DNA of 64,000 nucleotides. It comes from Axinella damicornis (taxonomy: Eukaryota > Porifera > Demospongiae > Axinellida > Axinellidae). Of the stretch, positions 61,474-64,000 are shown in pieces (the stretch's first letter is position 1; each line of letters opens with the position of its first letter). Made by a program: the position numbers and the translations under genes. The stretch is taken from contig OZ007513.1 in assembly GCA_963931865.1 (NCBI GenBank), positions 13,095,894 to 13,159,893 on the forward strand, written 5' to 3'. Below the pieces are notes generated by a model. It was not told the DNA's origin, did no database searches, and worked only from the letters and a program-made list of their open reading frames with translations.

Positions 61474-62758
61474 TAGCCTCGTTCCCAGGCCCGAGACGGC
61501 GAGGAGAAAAGGGCCTGGTTTCCACTGCTTGCGCATGCGCTTAATTATCGGTAACCGTAACACGTATTCATAAGGGGGAGGGTGCAAATGACGTCTTCGT
61601 AATCACATGGTCGAGCGTGTGACGCTATCTATTTTGCTACACTGGTCCTCTAATAGGCTCTATCCGCTAGATGAGGGCCACAATTGCGGGTCAGTGCAAA
61701 ACCTGGACTCTGGACTCTGGACTGGACCGTGGACTGGACTCTGGACTGCATTTTGGACTGCATTTTGGACGGATATTGGACTTGACTTCATACGCATGGC
61801 CCAGAAGGCATGTCGGAGGTCGCTATATCTCTGTCTCAGTGGATGCCTATGGGAACTTAAGTGGGGACGACGTGGAGTAGCTACCCTGAGATCTGCTGGT
61901 GGAGGCTGGGGCTCTATCCTACAGGATTATTTCTGCTGGGGCCAACATCGGGAATCCCAGAATTTCTGTTCGTTTTTGGCAGAATAGAGCGTGTGCCGTC
62001 GATTGTTATACAGTTTGCTGTCTGAGTGAGCTACAAGACTGCTTTCGTGCCTGTGATGACGACATTGTGTGTTAAGTTCTCTGCTGACGATGGGCTCTAT
62101 CCTACGGGAATATTTCTACGGATATCAGACAACATCAGAACCCTGGTCACTTGATGGAAGTGGAACAGAGCGTGCTAGCTGTTGAGCTTGAACCAACTGA
62201 TCATGTGTGTGTGTTGTATTTGCTGTGGACCAGCTTGGTCTTCTGTATGCCTTCTGGGGCATGAATGATTGAGTCCAATATCCAGTCCAAAATGCAGTCC
62301 AGAGTCCAGTCCACGGTCCAGTCCAGAGTCCAGAGTCCAGGTTTTGCACTGACCCCACAATTGCACTGCCACCAGCAACAGACTTACCCGACATTCGTTA
62401 TTCAAAACAAACGGAAGAGTCTGGTAGCATACTGACTCCACCCGGTCGGTGCGACGGTAGCCACACGAAAACATCCCATCGTTCAATCGCAGGTCGCTGT
62501 TCTAGCTCAATTCAGGAGCGCCTTGCCGCCTGAGGACATAGGAGAGCACGATCGAGAGCTGTTGTAACGCACACTACTAGTAAGTACTCGCTAGCTAGTT
62601 AACTGTACGGATCACGTTATCTACTTCGACGTCACAAGTGTACAAACATAATCGAACGTACACGGAGCCGGTGGAATTCCACCGCTAGTTAGCGCATGCG
62701 CAAACAGTGGAAACCAGGCCCTTTTCTCCTCGCCGTCTCGGGCCTGGGAACGAGGCTA
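61474..62758. mobile_element. TAGCC-family TIR DNA element (Mutator-like by 9-bp TSD), inside the Gypsy element
   Basis: Terminal inverted repeats of roughly 70 bp start TAGCCTCGTTCCCAGGCC and extend through a GCGCATGCGC block. They are flanked by the 9-bp duplication GCCTTGGGT (61465-61473 and 62759-62767). Inside, a second inverted pair of CTGGACT-rich tracts (about 61690-61785 and 62275-62345) allows a long foldback. I see no transposase, so it is non-autonomous. The 9-bp duplication with long TIRs suggests Mutator-like ancestry. Confidence 0.88.
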
Positions 62759-62767
62759 GCCTTGGGT

Positions 62768-63329
62768 TGTCCAGGCGCCCCACCGATTGGGACGGCTGCT
62801 CAGACTTGAGATCCTGGACATTCTGGGTGGCAGTCTCATGACACCTAGCAAGCTTCAAGGCCTTCTCATAGGTCAACTCCGGCTCTGCTAAGAGGCGCTT
62901 CTGTAGGGCATCGTCTTTTATCCCGCAAACGAGTCTGTCACGAATCATGTCATTCAACGTAGTCCCAAACTTGCAGTGTTCAGACAACCGACGGAGCTCA
63001 GCCACAAAATCAGCCACTGACTCACCAGGCTTACGTACCCGGCTATGGAACTTGAACCGCTCCACGATCGGAGAAGGCGCCGGCTGGAAATGGTTGCTCA
63101 AGGCGGTAATCAGCTCGGTAAATGTCTTCTCCCCTGGCTTAGCGGGAGCCACCAAACTTCTCAAGAGCGAGTACGTGGAGGCACCAACCGAGGACAAAAA
63201 AATGGCACGCTTCTTCGCAGCCCCAGTGATTTCGTTCGCCTCAAAAAAATGACTCATGCGCTCCTCGTAGACCTTCCAGTCTTCTTTTGCGCTGTCAAAC
63301 TCGCTTATTTTTCCGTAGGTTCGAGACAT
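62768..63329 (-). CDS. gag: Gypsy Gag, cut at its C-terminal end by an insertion
   Basis: Starts at ATG 63329-63327 (MSRTYGKISEF). It has retrotransposon Gag features: YEERMSHFFEAN, VGASTYSLLRSLV, FHSRVRKPGESVADFVAELR and LVCGIKDDALQKRLLAEPEL. The frame continues to the TIR element, where it enters foreign sequence and stops at 62685. Removing the insertion and one 9-bp duplicate changes the length by 1294 bp, which puts Gag and Pol in the same frame; before the insertion they formed one polyprotein. Confidence 0.88.
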
Positions 63330-63343
63330 CTTCGTCGCCAAAA

Positions 63344-63525
63344 TGTCATGTCAGGGCCTCAGGCAAAGCGCAACCGTTCAATGGACAAAGATATTATCAA
63401 CTTTGCAACAAGTACAACTTCACGGACAGACTGACTAATGCACAACGAACTCACTACTAAATAGTACAGAGACAGGAAGTAAAATGTTATCAGACATTAC
63501 AGACCAATCCAAACATAACACTACA
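63344..63525 (-). repeat. 5' LTR of the Gypsy element
   Basis: 182 bp, apparently identical to the LTR at 57860-58041. It presumably carries the element promoter. The Gag start codon lies 14 bp inside it. Confidence 0.95.
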
Positions 63526-64000
63526 CTAACTAAGAATGTCGTATATACGTTATATGAGGAAACGCAATGCTGCCTTTAAGAAGGCTAAGAAAAACAATTT
63601 TCGCAATGTGAGTAAGTACAAGAATCTACGAAATAAGGTGACAAGCTTATTATGGCAAGAAAAGGCATCTCATTTCGAGAAGCTCAAACCATCCAACATG
63701 AAACAATTTTGGAAAGCCATCAAGAGCTTAACTAAGAAGGAATCATCTGTTCCAACATTTCATCTTGAAGGAGCCACTGCCACGATGAACACTGAGAAAG
63801 CAAATATGTTGAACAAATTTTTTGCTTGCTGCTTTAATCCATCGCTTGATCCTCTACATGAAGATGACAGAGAGAATGACATACAATCCTCAACTTGTCC
63901 ACCTGACTACTATTGTACCGAAGAGGAGGTTCTTGCGCTCATACAGTCTCTGGATGTCTCCAAGGCAAGTGGCCCAGACGGCATATCCATACGAATGCTA
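63526..64000 (+). pseudogene. LINE ORF2 reverse transcriptase start, resumes after the Gypsy element and runs off the window
   Basis: Picks up at the second CTAAC. From 63536 the frame reads a basic linker (RKRNAAFKKAKKNNF), MKQFWKAIKSLTKKES, MLNKFFACCFNP and the RT start SGPDGISIRML at the right edge. It corresponds in order to the RT at 50537-52399. One frame change lies between the endonuclease side and this part. Confidence 0.85.

Larger units (their letters stand above)
57860..63525 (-). mobile_element. Ty3/Gypsy-type LTR retrotransposon, complete, inserted into a LINE
   Basis: Two 182-bp LTRs bound the element, and the 5-bp target duplication CTAAC lies at 57855-57859 and 63526-63530. 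In minus-strand sense the 5' LTR is the right one. The sequence just inside it (TTTTGGCGACGAAG) is the likely primer site, and a purine tract (AGGGGAAAGGAA) abuts the left LTR. Gag and pol lie in one frame, interrupted only by a 1285-bp secondary insertion. Domain order is Gag, CCHC knuckles, protease, RT, RNase H, integrase. No envelope gene and no chromodomain are visible. Confidence 0.95.

Overview
The window is nuclear DNA from an intron-rich animal. The genes have many short exons with GT-AG borders, their products are animal families (MINDY deubiquitinase, F-BAR/RhoGAP, ankyrin, multicopper oxidase), and about half of the sequence is tandem or mobile repeat. An early-branching marine invertebrate, perhaps a sponge, is my best guess. 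That is an inference from gene compactness and repeat style; no marker gene proves it. I saw no bacterial genes, rRNA, tRNA or CRISPR.

Layout. 491-4840 (minus): a MINDY-type deubiquitinase with its last exon missing. 5474-12462 (minus): a 562-residue F-BAR + RhoGAP protein in 13 exons. 15544-18990 (minus): a 323-residue coiled-coil protein I do not recognise, in 6 exons. 19175-32547 (plus): an ankyrin-repeat protein, head-to-head with the previous gene across only 184 bp. 32548-44206: no gene found; decayed dispersed repeats, a 45-bp array, a 225-bp tandem duplication and a 43-bp satellite of about 38 copies. 44207-48783 (minus): a secreted laccase-like multicopper oxidase of 970 residues with three Cys-rich somatomedin-B-like domains at its C end. 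50136-64000: mobile elements, several of them nested.

Mobile DNA is the most striking part. One LINE (55749 to the right edge) is split by a Ty3/Gypsy-type LTR retrotransposon (57860-63525) with 182-bp LTRs that look identical and a 5-bp target duplication. That retrotransposon is in turn split by a 1285-bp terminal-inverted-repeat element (61474-62758). The same TIR family, starting TAGCCTCG or a close variant, occurs elsewhere with perfect 9-bp target duplications at 8407-8776, 38175-38268 and as a 44-bp miniature at 1830-1873. A second family with 8-bp duplications (hAT-like) lies at 28018-28565, with a relative at 50136-52709 that carries a LINE. A pogo-like MITE and several foldbacks sit in introns.

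The five host genes show no obvious shared pathway. Exon borders were set by eye from splice consensus, reading-frame continuity and family resemblance. In four genes the summed exon length is an exact multiple of three from start to stop, which supports the models. Expression, exact first exons and UTRs cannot be read from sequence alone.
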